This document shows, piece by piece, positions 36,324 to 60,376 of a stretch of 64,000 nucleotides of DNA (positions are counted from its first letter, which is position 1; each line of letters starts with the position of its first letter). The notes under the pieces are model-generated. The model saw nothing but the letters and a program-made list of their open reading frames with translations. It searched no databases and was not told where the DNA came from. The position numbers were made by a program, and so were the translations under genes. The stretch comes from Diadema setosum (lineage: Eukaryota; Echinodermata; Echinoidea; Diadematoida; Diadematidae), in assembly GCF_964275005.1 (NCBI RefSeq), contig NC_092704.1, positions 12,434,871 through 12,498,870 on the forward strand. The letters run 5' to 3'.

Positions 36324-37039
36324 CTAGGTGTTACAAAAACATTTTCCATTTTTGATCGGGTAATAGTTCAAAAACTATATATCAGATAACACTGACATCG
36401 ATATGAGCAACAGCTGTACAATTTAGTTGGAGGTGATTTGAATATGAAAGCATGAATCAGTGCCATTAAATACATGATTGATTTTAAAGTTTGGTCTCAG
36501 ATTTTGCTCTATTTTCAACCCTCTGGGCAAAACTTTAAAACTACCCAGGGGTCAATTGGAATGTATGGGAGTGTGTGGTTAACACCCAGACAATGGTCCT
36601 GAACAATGGCCAGGGTTTGAATGCTCTACTACATATTCATAAGAAATTCAACTATATCACAGCTATAGTATTTATTCATCCTGGAATGTAGAGTATGCAA
36701 GGACTTGAAAACATGTGCGTGCATGCATTTTACCCTTTACCGGTACCATGAATTTAGACTAGCAGTGCCCAGAACAATCCATTACTCACATACACATCAT
36801 TAGTTCTTGTGTAAATTTCAACTTTGTACAGAGGGTTCAAATTTGACCACAATCTGGAACATAACGTTAGAATTAATCATGGATTTAACGAAACTGATTC
36901 ATGCTCTCATATTCAAATCACCTCCAACTAAATTGTACACCATTCAGCTTTTACTTTATATCAATGACAGTGTTATCTGATGTATATTTTTCAAACTATT
37001 GAGAATCAAAAGTGGGAAATGTTTATTTGTAACACCTAG
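36324..37039. mobile_element. Long-TIR DNA element, TA-flanked
   Basis: 716 bases. The inverted ends, starting ctaggtgttacaaa, extend with gaps for about 170 bases and include gttggaggtgatttgaatat and its inverse. TA stands on each side. No transposase frame. Confidence 0.8.
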
Positions 37040-37260
37040 TACCTGCGTTACAACTGCTTGTTACCTGCGTGGAGTGGCCTGCGAGATGCCGCCGCTATCA
37101 AGGGCCTCGTACTGGAATGCTCAAGGGCCAGTCCACCTTTCCTATCAAGCCTTGTTTGTGGCTTGCGATGGGCTTGTTACGGACAACTACGGGCGAGATA
37201 TGTGCTAGGAACTGTCATGTGCGGGCCATTTGCGGGGACCTCCGGGTGGCATGAATAAGT
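37040..37260. other. GC-rich block right of the long-TIR element
   Basis: Words such as gggcttgttacggacaacta echo the left flank (gggcttgttgcttgtgagg). Probably the other half of a repeat split by the element; short open frames here are not supported as genes. Confidence 0.4.
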
Positions 37261-37624
37261 GACAAGGCCTTTTGTAAAGGTACATTCAAGAAAAATTACG
37301 TATTTGCTTTTACTTAAAAAAAAAATCACTGTCTACTCATTTCAAGTCACAATCATATTATTCAAGCGAATGCCCACATTTATTCATTTCAATTTATTCA
37401 TTCATTGCAAGTCTTTACACAGTGTGGACTGATTGGTATAAATGTATGCATATGAAGAGCTTCATCAACCTAACTCCATTCTTGTTAAGTTGAGATAATT
37501 ATTTGCGATTAAAGCTGCTAATTACCCCAAAACAAAGACGAAAGTACATGATATTCTTAATCATAACATGTAGAATATTAAAAATGTTAAAGAACAACAA
37601 CAAATTATATATAAATATGAATAT

Positions 37625-37625
<1 letters not shown>

Positions 37626-37667
<42 letters not shown>
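37626..37667. repeat. (TA)n microsatellite
   Basis: About 20 TA pairs. Confidence 0.95.
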
Positions 37668-37671
<4 letters not shown>

Positions 37672-38001
37672 CTTAAAGTGAAAGAAATTAGACTTGAAGC
37701 GGACGTTGCTCTCGATCTTGTTCTCCCTGTTACTATCGAGCTTTCGGCCTGTCATCAGAACTACCAACAGAACAATATGTAAATGGTATGGATGTGCCAT
37801 GTTGTATAATGCAGTGTCATATAATACGAATCTTCTGAAGTATTACTTTTACATACACAAATCAATTATTTAATTCAATACAAAAATACAATCTAACATC
37901 ATCTCATCAACAGAAATATATTCTATATCAAAAATTTTAAAAAAATCAAGTCTTATAACAAACTCCTGAAATATGATAATCATACTTTACCTTCATTTTA
38001 A

Positions 38002-38422
38002 AGGTATTAGCCCACATTTGTAAACCTGCAGCAATTGGTCTCATAGTTAGCATGGAGTTTGGGTATGATTGCAGTAACACCTGTGCAAAATTTCGTTCCA
38101 ATTAGTCCATTACTTTCATAAAAATAAATGAAAATGCACCGTAATCCGTATGCATGCGTATAACGATCGCTAGCTCCGGTCCACGTACGTGTTACATGTA
38201 CAATGTACGGAGCTATAGCCCGCGTTCGTAATTCGATTTTGGGTCGGGTTGACCCGGTTTGAAAATTGATTTTAAAACTATGATTTTCTCTCTTTTATCG
38301 AATGGTATAGACAAAGATCGACAGGTGAGGTATGTTACTGTTATAACTTGTACTTGAAGTCATATTGGACCTGTTTTATGCAGTTTTGATTTTCGTGGGT
38401 TTGCAAATGTGGGCTAGTACCT
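38002..38422. mobile_element. TTAA-flanked MITE, second family
   Basis: 421 bases. Ends aggtattagcccacatttg and, inverted, aggtactagcccacatttg; TTAA at 37,998-38,001 and 38,423-38,426. TTAA targets point to piggyBac-type transposition. No coding capacity. Confidence 0.8.
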
Positions 38423-38539
38423 TTAAGCGTAATGATTACAAACAAAATAACATTTCTGTATGCATACACATATATGCATAGGCATATATAAATGTAATAT
38501 ATTCATACATTATGTCTATATGCATTGCACACTTATGCA

Positions 38540-38554
38540 TACACACACGCACAC

Positions 38555-38644
<90 letters not shown>

Positions 38645-38658
38645 TTATATATATATTA
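38540..38658. repeat. (AC)n(AT)n microsatellite
   Basis: CA repeats pass into TA repeats. Confidence 0.95.
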
Positions 38659-38659
38659 T

Positions 38660-39869
38660 GTATAACAACCTCTGAAATGTATCAACTTTTGAATCAGGTG
38701 TATTGACAACAATAACATTCGTGAATTACCTGGGACGTGTATAATTTGACGCGATGTCCTGCATCACAGCACCGCGTGCTCATCTTCTGTCAACAAAATT
38801 TTACAATAAATAATACTCAATCATAATACCTGTTATTTTACTTATGCAATCAAACATACTCATCATTAAAAAAAAAATCGCGAAATCATTTATTCCAAAA
38901 TCCATCATACACCATCATACATATCATTCATGTAATCATACGCGCAACATTACTCGTATATCTTGTGGGCATACAACAAGTATCAGTTACATACGAATGA
39001 GATCTCATAATGAATACAACAGTTGCGATATATCTGAACTGAAAAATACTAGGGTGTTTTACTTGCATTTGGCTATATATTGTGTCCTGCGTGGTCATGG
39101 CTGAGTGTTCTGCTGCGAGTGTTCTGCATAAGATAGACAAACATCAAGTATAAAAAAAATGCAAATCTAAAATAAACTAACTGCCGATCTTCCTCGGGGC
39201 TCTGATACTTATTTCTCTCTTACTCAAAGTTACTTATTAGTATTCCTTTACGTGCATGGTTCATTCATGCTTCTTTACCAGGGTTGTTCATTAATTTGAC
39301 TAAATATAGACTCAACCATGTCTTTATAAAGTGCAGAAATACAAAGTGCAGAAAGTTCGTTGAATGTCTTTCTTTAACATATGATTCATAAATAAACATT
39401 TTGTCATTCTTGAATCCGCTTGGAAAAATGTTAGGGTATTAAGTAATGCAAAAATTAATGCAAGCACATAGACACAAAACGACATACATTATACCCACGC
39501 GTAATAAGCACACGCCAACACGTACCATACACATCCTTATTGACGAAATGGAATACAATCCTATAATCTGTGTGTTATTGAAGAAAAAAAAAGTATTTTC
39601 TCCTTTTGTTCGGTGGGCCACAGCGTCATCAAGATTAACCATGCATAAAACATATTTGTAGAAACAATTATCATTGACACGAGAACACTCAAAGGCAGAA
39701 AAAAGAAAGGAACAGAAGAAAAAAATCACAGATGCGAGTACTTATCTTCCGCTGGTCGTGACAGATCAGGCCGTGCACTTTCCACCCTCATAAGGATACA
39801 GTATATCTGCTCGACAAAAATGCTAATTTGCCCCCCCCCCCCCACACACACACACACACAGACAAACAA
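38660..39869. other. Intergenic, no gene seen
   Basis: AT-rich, with a poly-C plus (AC)n tract at about 39,831-39,860. No feature recognised. Confidence 0.6.
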
Positions 39870-40290
39870 ATTTCAATTTTCGAAATGACGAACCGTCATA
39901 TTTGGATTAACGAGCCTTAATGTTGTGTCATTTTCGAATTAAGGAACTTAATTTCATTTTCGAATTATTGTAGAACCTTCGGAACTGCGGACTTTACTTT
40001 TCTTCGGATTAACGAACATTCGGAATAACAACTCTTCTGCACTCTTCTTCTTTCATTTTCGAATCAGTGAAACTTTGGAATAACGAAGCTTGGGAAGAAC
40101 GCCCTAAATGTTCGGATTATCGGGCCTTTTGTTTTGTTCTGTTTTTTTTTTTTTTCATTTTTTGATTCGTAACAAACCTCTATAAAAGAGGAATTTTGTG
40201 TGTTTCGGAATAATGAACGTTGGGAATACAGAACTTTATTTTCTTTTTGTATTAACAAACCTTCGGAATAACGAACATCACCCACAATTC
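39870..40290 (+). repeat. CGAAC-type repeat, copy 2
   Basis: Repeated ttcggattaacgaac and ttcggaataacgaac words about every 40-50 bases, nearly all in the same orientation. Confidence 0.7.
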
Positions 40291-41896
40291 GTGTACATGT
40301 GCATACACTGTCATTTTTTTCTGTGTTGCCCAATATACTTAACAGCAAAATACCAAAGTGTTATTTTTAAAACTTATCCCACTAACACATTCATTTGCAT
40401 GATACCAGAAAAAAAAAAAGTATCCTCTTGCACATGCATACTTACCTTATCTTTAGACACACAATTAATCTCACTTGGTCTGCAGAGAGTTCATAGCAAG
40501 GTATTTCTTCCGCGTAATATTTATAGAATACTCTGGAAGAGATTAAGTAGAATACTCATTTGCATAGATCATGCGAATTATTGAAGCTAAAGCTAAATTA
40601 ACGCTTCGCAATCCCACTAATACATGACAATAACAAACGTAAGCCTATAGCCTGACATCTTGACTTCTCCAATATCCGTACCTTGTCCCCAACAAGTGTT
40701 ATTGTATGTTGACGCGAAAAGACAACATGCGTATAATTAGGCTACAACCCATTCATGTCATGAACTGCGGAACCCTGAGACATGCATTTTTAGTGACTAC
40801 AAGGGCAGTCGATATAGAACTGCACTTGAAACAGAGTGAAACATGAAACGCTATTCCTCTCTCCATAAACAATGAATCTTGCAACAGGTTACAGATAAAG
40901 AAAATATGAGGGCGGTTCAGCTGAATAGATTTCCTTATATCTGTTTTGTTATATTCAGATTATAAAGCTAGGCATTAACTGAGCGGTTTGTAATATTGTT
41001 TAGTGTTTGAGTTCATGAGTTCAGTGCGTGTCAAAAAAAAAGGGGGGGAATCGAACGTTGGGGACAACTATTTCATAATTGTCATCAACGAAGAGCGCAA
41101 TATTGGTTGTGATGAAAGGGTAACTCTTCCTCTTACCATTGATACCTAACTATGGTGACAAATGTCATGCACGACTGAGCACATGAACTATCTCTTCAGT
41201 GGCTTTAAAGGGAAATGAAACTCAAATTGAGTGAATGCGGTAATATTAGTAGAACACATCAGAGAAGTTTGAAAAAAAAAATCGAACAATTCGTTCAAAA
41301 GTTTGAATTTTTGGAGTTTTGGTGCCGCCAGCGCTGGATGAGAATTCTGCTACTAGCGTCACATACGGAAAATTACATCAAAAAGATATAAAGAAAATTC
41401 CACTTTTCACTTTCCTATCATACTAAAAATGCACTAGAATAATCTTTTTTTTTTCAGAAAGCATGGGATCATTTTGACCCTTCACATGTGTCAGTAACAA
41501 GTCGAGAGAACGTGTATTCTTTTACTGATGTTTTGTGGAATATGTATGTGGAATATGTTGAATACACACACATACACACGCACACGTGCTCATCCAATAT
41601 ATATATTCGTTTCATTCAGCAGTATTCTCGTTTCCAACAATGATGAAATTTATTATAGTAAAATATTTACATCCACACAGTTATGCAAATGTTAATCAAA
41701 ACAACATTGAAATGAAGAAAATACTTCAAATGAGTACAGTTAATACTCTGACTTTAATGACTGTAATGAAATAAAGTTATCGGAAACGGAAAGGACTAAT
41801 GGAAAGCAAGGCTTTTAATTCACGGAACTAATAAGACTAAAGCAGATTGCCTAGAAAAGAAAAACAGAAAAAAAAATGAACAAGAAACTTAAAATA

Positions 41897-41930
<34 letters not shown>

Positions 41931-42350
41931 ATGAACAGCTTTCTTGTATAAATGGATTAGCTTGGAAGGAATAACAGGAAAAGACACTATTCTTTGAAAA
42001 CTCGTAATATTTCACAACGCATGATAGTTTTAGACGTGTTAGACATTTAATTTATGCTTGTTTTGTTTTGTTTTGTTTTGTTTTTTTGCAGGCGGTGAAT
42101 AAAACTAACGCACACGATTTCTCAAAATGACAAATCATTTTCTTCTGTAGAAAAATAACTATTGTCGCTGTTCAACGCATTGTGTTCTTCTTTTTATGAT
42201 ATTCGATTTTATACGGGTAACGCACCACACAAGACACGTCGATGAAAAAAAAAACCCACACACATATTACCAATTTCACGTAATTTAGGGCGTCTGGGAT
42301 TGGCTAGATCCAATATGACCTACAATAAAGTTCCATCCATCGGCAGGTAC
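40291..42350. other. Intergenic upstream of the sulfotransferase
   Basis: Contains a TTAA-bordered repeat piece at about 41,215-41,425 (inverse of that at 32,992), an (AC)n tract at 41,900-41,928 and (TTTTG)n at 42,058-42,083. No exon recognised. Confidence 0.5.
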
Positions 42351-42370
42351 TTAGGGTTATAGGATTCGGG

Positions 42371-42378
42371 TATATATT
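42371..42378 (+). promoter_or_regulatory. Possible TATA box for the sulfotransferase gene
   Basis: TATATATT about 30 bases before a candidate start site near 42,400. It is followed by less AT-rich sequence and a strong donor. Inferred from layout only. Confidence 0.3.
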
Positions 42379-42399
42379 CATGAATTCGCCTCAACCATC

Positions 42400-42540
42400 T
42401 CGCATTTACTCGCGTGACATCACGAGAGAAGCTTTTAACGGAGAGGACGCGGAATCCGTGGCAAGACTTGACGCACTTAACAGAATTTCTGTTTGAAGAA
42501 CTTGGATAGCTTCCTCAAATAAATCACTGGAATTAACAAG
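42400..42540 (+). other. Candidate non-coding first exon of sulfotransferase
   Basis: Locally GC-richer sequence ending aattaacaag before gtaaga, a strong donor. The first coding exon has an acceptor (ttttcaag, at 44,968-44,969) 11 bases before its ATG, which this donor could serve. Start position is a guess. Confidence 0.35.
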
Positions 42541-43129
42541 GTAAGATCACTGTATAGCTAAAACATAAGTCATCTCAGCTCCAGAAAGCAGTAACTTCCT
42601 TAAATTATCTACAATTTAATCCCCTCTGCTTTACAGGTGATAGTAAGTTTACTATGGCAAGTAAAGTAAAAGTTAACCATTATTTGCTGAATTTGTACAT
42701 ACGCGAATAAGATTTTACTTCGCGATCATTATACGAAAACACGCGCTAGCACACATAGACACACACATACACACAAATCCTTATTTATACCTTTATTATC
42801 TTCTCAGTCGTACAAACTAACTTGCTGACTGTTATCAATATTTTGATGAAATTTATTAATTTTTCCACTCGTTTCATTAAATTTTATCACCAAGTTTCTA
42901 CTCAATCTAGAGTTAAGTGAATGATGTTGCTTGCTTCTCAGTTTTAGCTGTTGTGTTTGATGGTTTGTTTGCTTGTTTTATGTATCTTTGTGTGCATGTG
43001 TGTGTGGGGGGGGGGGTAAACCTTTAAGAGTATTGATACCAGAATGGAATAGAAGTGGCACTGGATAATCAGTAAAATGTATAAACGAGATTAATAAATT
43101 CTTCGGAATACCATATTTATCTGTTTTTA

Positions 43130-43807
43130 TGTGACCCTGCATCACAAAACCAACAGAAAGTTGCCAGACATGGATTTTTAGTTGGTTAAAAGCAGATTCT
43201 GAAAGAGCAGACTTTAAGCTTTAGATGATATACAACTCAATTCAAATGGACTCTCTTCACCAAGTATTTGAAAGAAAGCACATAATTCTGGAAACGTGTG
43301 TACTGAGGCTCTGAAGTAAAGGGTCTATTCACGCACTTAATCTTGCCAGGGCGTGCCAGCCCTGTAATGAATGTGACAAAAAGCAGGATGAAGAACACCA
43401 TAGCAACCACAATGAAGGGATTATGAGACTGCGCTGATATTTTGTATGCTCCATTACACATTCTACCTATAACAAATACCGACTTTCAGAGCGGTAGCAT
43501 TATCCTTCAAAAGTTATTAGAGTGGAAAGTAAGGAGTATGTACAGGATTTTCAAGAAATGCAAATGGGCTTCTAAGACCTACCTATAATCACACTGTTCC
43601 ACAAAAAAAAAAGTGTTCTAGAAAATTGCTAACACCACGATTTCCTATTCTTTTGATGATCCCAAACTTTATAATAGTTTTGAAGAAGAATTGCTCTTAA
43701 AAAAGGGAAAGCTCAAGAATGACTAGGTTGACCTGTTTCACCTATTTTGAGCCCTCACGTAAAATCTGGTGTGCTATACTTCTTGTTGGTTTCCTGTTTC
43801 ACGGTCA
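43130..43807. mobile_element. Non-autonomous TIR element, copy 2 of 2
   Basis: Begins tgtgaccctgcatcacaaaa and follows the 21,981 copy over its length (gaaagagcagactttaagct is identical). The right end, ttcacggtca, is worn. Lies in the putative first intron of the sulfotransferase. Confidence 0.7.
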
Positions 43808-44319
43808 ATACAGCATGTTAAAATATTCTTGAACAGCTCTTGTAATCTTTTTTTCTGCTGGTACATATTCGAACTTCAATAGGTCGAAACAACACAGCAT
43901 TTTTTAAAGTGTGGTTTCCATTTGTAGATATTTTCAGGCATCAAATAACAATGTCTGAACTTAAAGAGCCAACAGTTCGTGGGCATCGGGATCAATACTA
44001 TGACAAACAGTACATTTTCTCACAGACATTCCAATTGAATCTAACATGATAACAGTATAAGTACCGGAGTGTCTCAAAGTCGAATTAAAGTGCAGCATTT
44101 TCTGCCAATGTCACTAGCATTAAATCCGGAAAACCGTCAAAAAAGGCAACATAGAGGGAATTTCAAAATCACCTCATTTCACATTTTCGAGACAAATCGA
44201 GCTTGAAAGACCACACCATTAAATTCAGCCTTTTTATCAGTGTGAACACATTGTCACAGTTTGTTTACATTGTCGACTGTGAACTCTGTGTCGAACACTG
44301 AACACCCTGTTTACACAGT

Positions 44320-44712
44320 GTATATGGCTGCGTTTATCATCTTTCCCCAGTTTGAAATGGCTTTCCATACCCGCAATCAAAAGCCGTTTCCAAAGCCCTT
44401 TGCAAACGCCTTCCAAAATAAGAAAACGAAAACTGGCCTTGTCACTGCGCAGCTGCATTGCGCCGTTTGACCAGAGGATTAGGAGAAGGGGTCTTATATA
44501 CAGCGGCGTGCGCAGTACAAAGCTGTTTTAAAACGGCATTGTGTTTATCTCGCTTCTAGAAACACGTTTCTGGCTGAAACCTGTTTCAGAAAGCACAAAT
44601 TCGTGGTTTTCAAAAAGGCTTTCCGAACCCCATAATCAAAACAGCTTTGCGTTTATCATCTCTAAAAAAACAATCCCTGAAAGCAGTTTGATAAACCTGT
44701 TTCTGCCGAAAA
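44320..44712. mobile_element. Foldback-like repeat with gcgtttatcatct blocks
   Basis: Repeated ggctgcgtttatcatct, cactgcgcagct and aaacacgtttctgg words resemble the element at 28,195-28,674. Ends are unclear. Confidence 0.45.
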
Positions 44713-44980
44713 ATGTGTGCATTTTGTGACTACACTGCTAAAACACACACACACACACACGCACATACACACGTTTATAAAAACGCTCTCGAGAATATTA
44801 ACCTTGTCTTTCACACTACATTCTTGCTAGCAGTGCTGATTTCTCCTTCCTTATCAGGGGTAACATACGTGGTGACGGACTTTCTTTCATTGTGTACTGT
44901 GTACGTTGTTTTGATGCTGTGCGAAATATGATCATTCGCTGGTTGATTGGTTATTGGTTAATTTTCAAGTATCATCCAAG

Positions 44981-55901
<10,921 letters not shown>

Positions 55902-56903
55902 AATACCTCACTTCAAAGATTCCAGAACCTGATGCTCACATATTGAAAAGACTGTTGTATAGACAAGTTAATCTTCATTTATCACCGTTGTTTTTTTTTT
56001 TTGTGGTTTTTTTTTTTTTTTGCTTCTTTGGTATTTTGTGGAGGTCATATTTTTTTTAAGTTATATACACATGTATATATATCATATATATATTTTAATA
56101 TGATATCTATATATTTATATAATAATATGATATCTATATATTTATCCGGTCGCTTGAGATACACACCTCGTATGCCTGGCTTGAATAGCGAGCAGTAGTT
56201 TTGGAAGGTTTACCCTTTGAACAACCTTCTTTTTTTTTCCAATTTAAATATGTATTAAATCACTCACTAGATATCCACATTTGTCTGTACTGATTGTAAC
56301 GTATTTTCTTTAAATCATAAAAAATCATGTTTTCTTTTAAAGACTCGTAGAAGGGTAACTTCCTGTATGGAATCTCATGGATTTTTCAAGGAAAAAAATG
56401 CAGGATTATTGCAGTGACTACAGTTGCGTGGACATGTTACCCAAATATGCAAATTTCTGTTGCACATTAACACATGTCCGAATACTGGGTAACGTAATGT
56501 TATAGTCTAATTGAACAAGGATACTGCAACCCTCAAAATATCTATGATGTGCACTTTAAGTTCAGTCGGATATATGAAATTGTGGGTAGGATGATTATGA
56601 TACGTTTAACAAAGCCTGACAACTTTGATTGGTCTGGCTTTTTACAGGATTCCCACACAGCTGTACAGTAATTACTTGTGGTATTAGAGTTGTATCGTAA
56701 ATTTCAAATTCAAATTCAAACATAAGGATGGTGGGTGGTTGTGTTTTTCGTTATTGTTGTTGTTTGATGTGTTTTCCCTGAACATGTCGACTTTTTGGTT
56801 AGCATGTAGTAACATTATTTGAAGAACTGACCAAAATGAAATGTGTATGTAATATTATTATACCAAAGCAATACGTAAACATGGTAAAGTTAGATATAGA
56901 ATA
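55902..56903. other. Intergenic after the sulfotransferase
   Basis: T-tracts near 55,990-56,020 and short TA-rich repeats at 56,080-56,145. No AATAAA directly after the stop; ATTAAA near 56,253 is the nearest candidate. Confidence 0.5.
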
Positions 56904-57575
56904 CTGCCCTATTTTGGCAAAAGAAAGCAAGTGACATTTTCATGGATATTGACTTTTGTTATTGATTTGGCATATTTGAGGCATGATCTATTTAACTGAA
57001 AATCCAAAAGTTACAATTTTGGCTCATTTCTGAGATATTTGGGTGGGAAAGTCCACAAACTTGCATGAAAAAAAAATGGCAAAAGGAAGCAAGTTACAAC
57101 CTCATGATATGATAGTCGCTTCCTTTTGCCAAATTATTTATATTTGCACACAATCTAAAATACTTCGGTAAAAGGAAACAAGTGACATCCTTATGATAAT
57201 TATGATTGTCACTTGCTTCCTTGTGCCATTTTATTTTATGTTTGCTACAAATCTATAATACTTTGGCAAAAGGAAGCAAGTAACATACTCATGATGACTG
57301 TGATTGTCACATGCTTCCTTTTGCCAGATTTTTCATGTTTGCTACAAATCTATAATACTTTGGCAAAAGGAAGCAAGTTACATAATAATGAGTTTCTATG
57401 GGAATATAAAAATTCTTCGAATTGTCATAAATGCATCACCATATGACTTGCACGAATACAGACATTATTTCTCATCACAAATTTCCATTTTGAAGGGCCT
57501 ACCCAATAACATATTTTCTTCATTAATAGCATTTGTACTCGATGTCACTTGCTTCCTTTTGCCAAAGTAGGGCAG
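56904..57575. mobile_element. TIR element made of tandem hairpin units
   Basis: 672 bases. Inverted ends of about 30 bases (ctgccctattttggcaaaag...), flanked by AATA on both sides. Inside, ggcaaaaggaagcaagt and its inverse alternate, giving about four hairpin units spaced roughly 95 bases apart. Confidence 0.8.
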
Positions 57576-57579
57576 AATA

Positions 57580-59146
57580 GATATTATGGTTCTTTTTAAT
57601 ATGTCTTGAGTAAAGGTTCGTAGGCTGCTATCAAACTGCATTAAGGAGGGAAATGGAGATAAATTAACTAAATAAAATGCAAAATAATAGATAACTCCAA
57701 CACAGAACCCTTAGCAACTTGGTTTCAAATCTGTAGATGACAATCTCATTTTGGAATTAACCGTTCCCGATATGGCAATTAGTGTTTGCTTACAAAGAGA
57801 AATGAACAACGCCGCGAATGCAGCACTTTTTTCCAAAAGTATTAGTCATACATAGCAGGGGCAATCGCATTGTAACATCAGTATGAAATATCAATGAAGC
57901 TGAATATTCCTGCCCTGATATATAAACCGTCATTGATACTCTTATTTTTTTTTAAATTCTGATGAATCGAATGACTATGAAGCCATTTTGTTATTCTTTC
58001 CTGTATATAAAAACTACCTCTGCAATTTCGAATGAATCTTCAGTGTTTTTGTTTTTATTTTGTTTTGTTTTTTCCATTGTAATGTTATTCACTACCGGTT
58101 GCCAAACAGTCAAGCTTTGTGCTTATTCTTGGCAATCGTTCTGTGTGTAAATTGAGATTTAACTCATGTAATTATATTACAGATGTACAATTGTACAGTT
58201 GTACAATTGATGAAAATGATGATAAGTGTGAAAGTAGTCATATTTCTGTTATTTTGTCTCCTTTTAATGAAATTGCAGAAGATTGATAAACTTTTTTAAA
58301 AAATGGCATGCAGAGAATAAATCAGATCAAATCAAATCAAATCAAAATCGATAGTTGCAAATTTCTGCGATATTTTTAAGGCGAAACGTATGACTGCTTA
58401 AATAATATTTAGACAGCGTAGCATGTTATGTCATCATTGTATATTGTACCGTGTGCTTGAACTGAATCATTTAAACAATAAATCTGAAATGGATAAAAAT
58501 CCATCCAATCTGTAATATTTCTTTGACTTACGTATGCATGGTTTATGTATTGTTTTGTGTGTTTTTTAAACGTGAAATAATAAGTCGATTTTATCTTGCA
58601 ATTTGAAATACAATATTCACCGTGATATGTATGATATGATAAAACAGAATAAAAGTATTGTCACTGCGAGTGAGTATGCGTGTGTATGTGCGTGTGTGTT
58701 TGTGTGTGTGGTTGAGAAAGAATTTTGAAGCTTAATCATACAGGTCCGACACAAAATACCAGCTGCATTTTTAGTTATTCTTTACTAATTCTTAACTAAT
58801 GAGATTAATCTTATCTGACCAGTAGTTTCTATTTGAAATGCTGTTGATCATTTCCTAGTCTGTAAATTTTATCTTCACTTACGGTTTGCACTTTGAAAGG
58901 ATAAAATATCGTTATAGCATATCTTTCTTTTTTTTAACCTCTAAAGAATCCCTACTACTTCGTATTTTCCAACTGTAAAACAAAGATAGGTGGTATATGC
59001 CATCAGATTCCATAAGTGCAGTTATTGTCTGGCTCGAAAAACATTACCAAAAAATACTAAATGATGTTTGATTATTATGATTACTAAATTCCTGGAAATT
59101 GGAGAGTTATAGCAAAGATTGATTATAGACAATACAGCATTACGTA
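57580..59146. other. Intergenic, no gene seen
   Basis: A (TCAAA)n run at 58,325-58,346 after gaataaat resembles a retroposon tail. AATAAA at 58,477 and 58,644 without a visible gene. TG run near 58,680-58,710. Confidence 0.5.
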
Positions 59147-59332
59147 CAGTGCACTCCCGTTATAACAAACACGGCTATAACAAGATTCCGATTACTACGA
59201 AGTAAGAATTAAGGATGCAACACCATTCGCTCTGCATTTTTATTGCTTATTTGTTCATTTATAACGAACAATTTCGATATAACGAAAGAAAGCTACAGGT
59301 CCCTAGTACTTCGTTATAATGAGAGTCCAATG
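59147..59332. mobile_element. MITE, TA-flanked, cagtgcactcccg ends
   Basis: 186 bases. Ends cagtgcactcccgttataac and, inverted, cattggactctcattataac (15 of 20 match); TA on both sides. Internal ttataacgaac and gatataacgaa words. Mariner/pogo-like. Confidence 0.7.
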
Positions 59333-60155
59333 TATTCTATGAAAGCTATTGCCAAGCTACAGAACTCTCCTCATCTCTCTCTCTCTCTCTCTCTCGTTCC
59401 ACTCACTTTCCCTATTGCGGGATCTCTTCTATAATAATAATTCCTCTTTTCTTTATGTTTCTTTGTAACTTGCTTATTGAGGGGACATTCGTTTTGATAA
59501 AGACGCGTACATCTGTGACAGAAACACACACACACACACACCTATTTATATAATCTTTGTAATTAGAGATGGTGTCATACTCCCATTTGAAACAGCAGCA
59601 GCAACAACAACAAATAGACATGATGACAGCTTACCTCAACTCAGCGAGTTCATACAGGGCAACACTAAAGAAGATTTACATAACATGGAATGTTGGGTGG
59701 TGCGAGTTGAGTTGTCTACGAGTCTATGTATGAATCTGTACCATATATATTCTATAGGATTTGTATTAAATTCTAATAAATTCCAGAACAAAAAAAAAAA
59801 AAAAAACAGCGTGATTTAGCTGGAAAAAAAAAGAGAGGAAAAATTCAGAGTTTGAAAGAGATAAATATACCGTCAGGCTATCTGAAAGTCGAAGTCTGAG
59901 GACGTTTGGATGCTCTTGATTTTTGAATGTGAGGTTTGTAGTTTTCCTGTGGTGTCTAAAAGGCATGATCTACAGCACTATTGATTATGATTATCTTCAT
60001 GAAGCCGATTTTCTCAAACCTGTGTTCATCAAGTAGCCACATTGCTTTTAACCGATTCTCTCATATTTTGTTCTTTCCGATTATAACCATCATGGTCATT
60101 TTTTTCAACGAATTTATAAGGCTTTTGTGATAATGAGACACATATAACACACATA

Positions 60156-60202
<47 letters not shown>

Positions 60203-60376
60203 ACATCCGTGCAACATTGTTATTGTCTGTGTGTAGTGTTTTATCTAACCTTGTATTGTTTCAAAAGACCAAACTCTGATTTCCTTAAAAATATATCTAT
60301 TTATTATTTCACCTGTTTTCGAGCACGAATTAATGCAATTTACACGCGACAAGAGCAAGAGAAATGAAAGCATTAA
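59333..60376. other. Intergenic, simple repeats
   Basis: (CT)n at 59,375-59,395, (AC)n at 59,523-59,541, an A-tract near 59,790-59,806 and (AC)n at 60,160-60,200. No gene seen. Confidence 0.7.

Noticed and set aside
37058-37258. Overlapping small open frames in a GC-rich block
   Set aside because: Three frames open at once, which reflects base composition and repeat origin rather than coding.
37742-37758. Minus-strand ctgatgacaggccgaaa, recalling a hammerhead ribozyme core
   Set aside because: CTGATGA and GAAA are present, but the bases between do not form stem II and I see no matching stems I and III.
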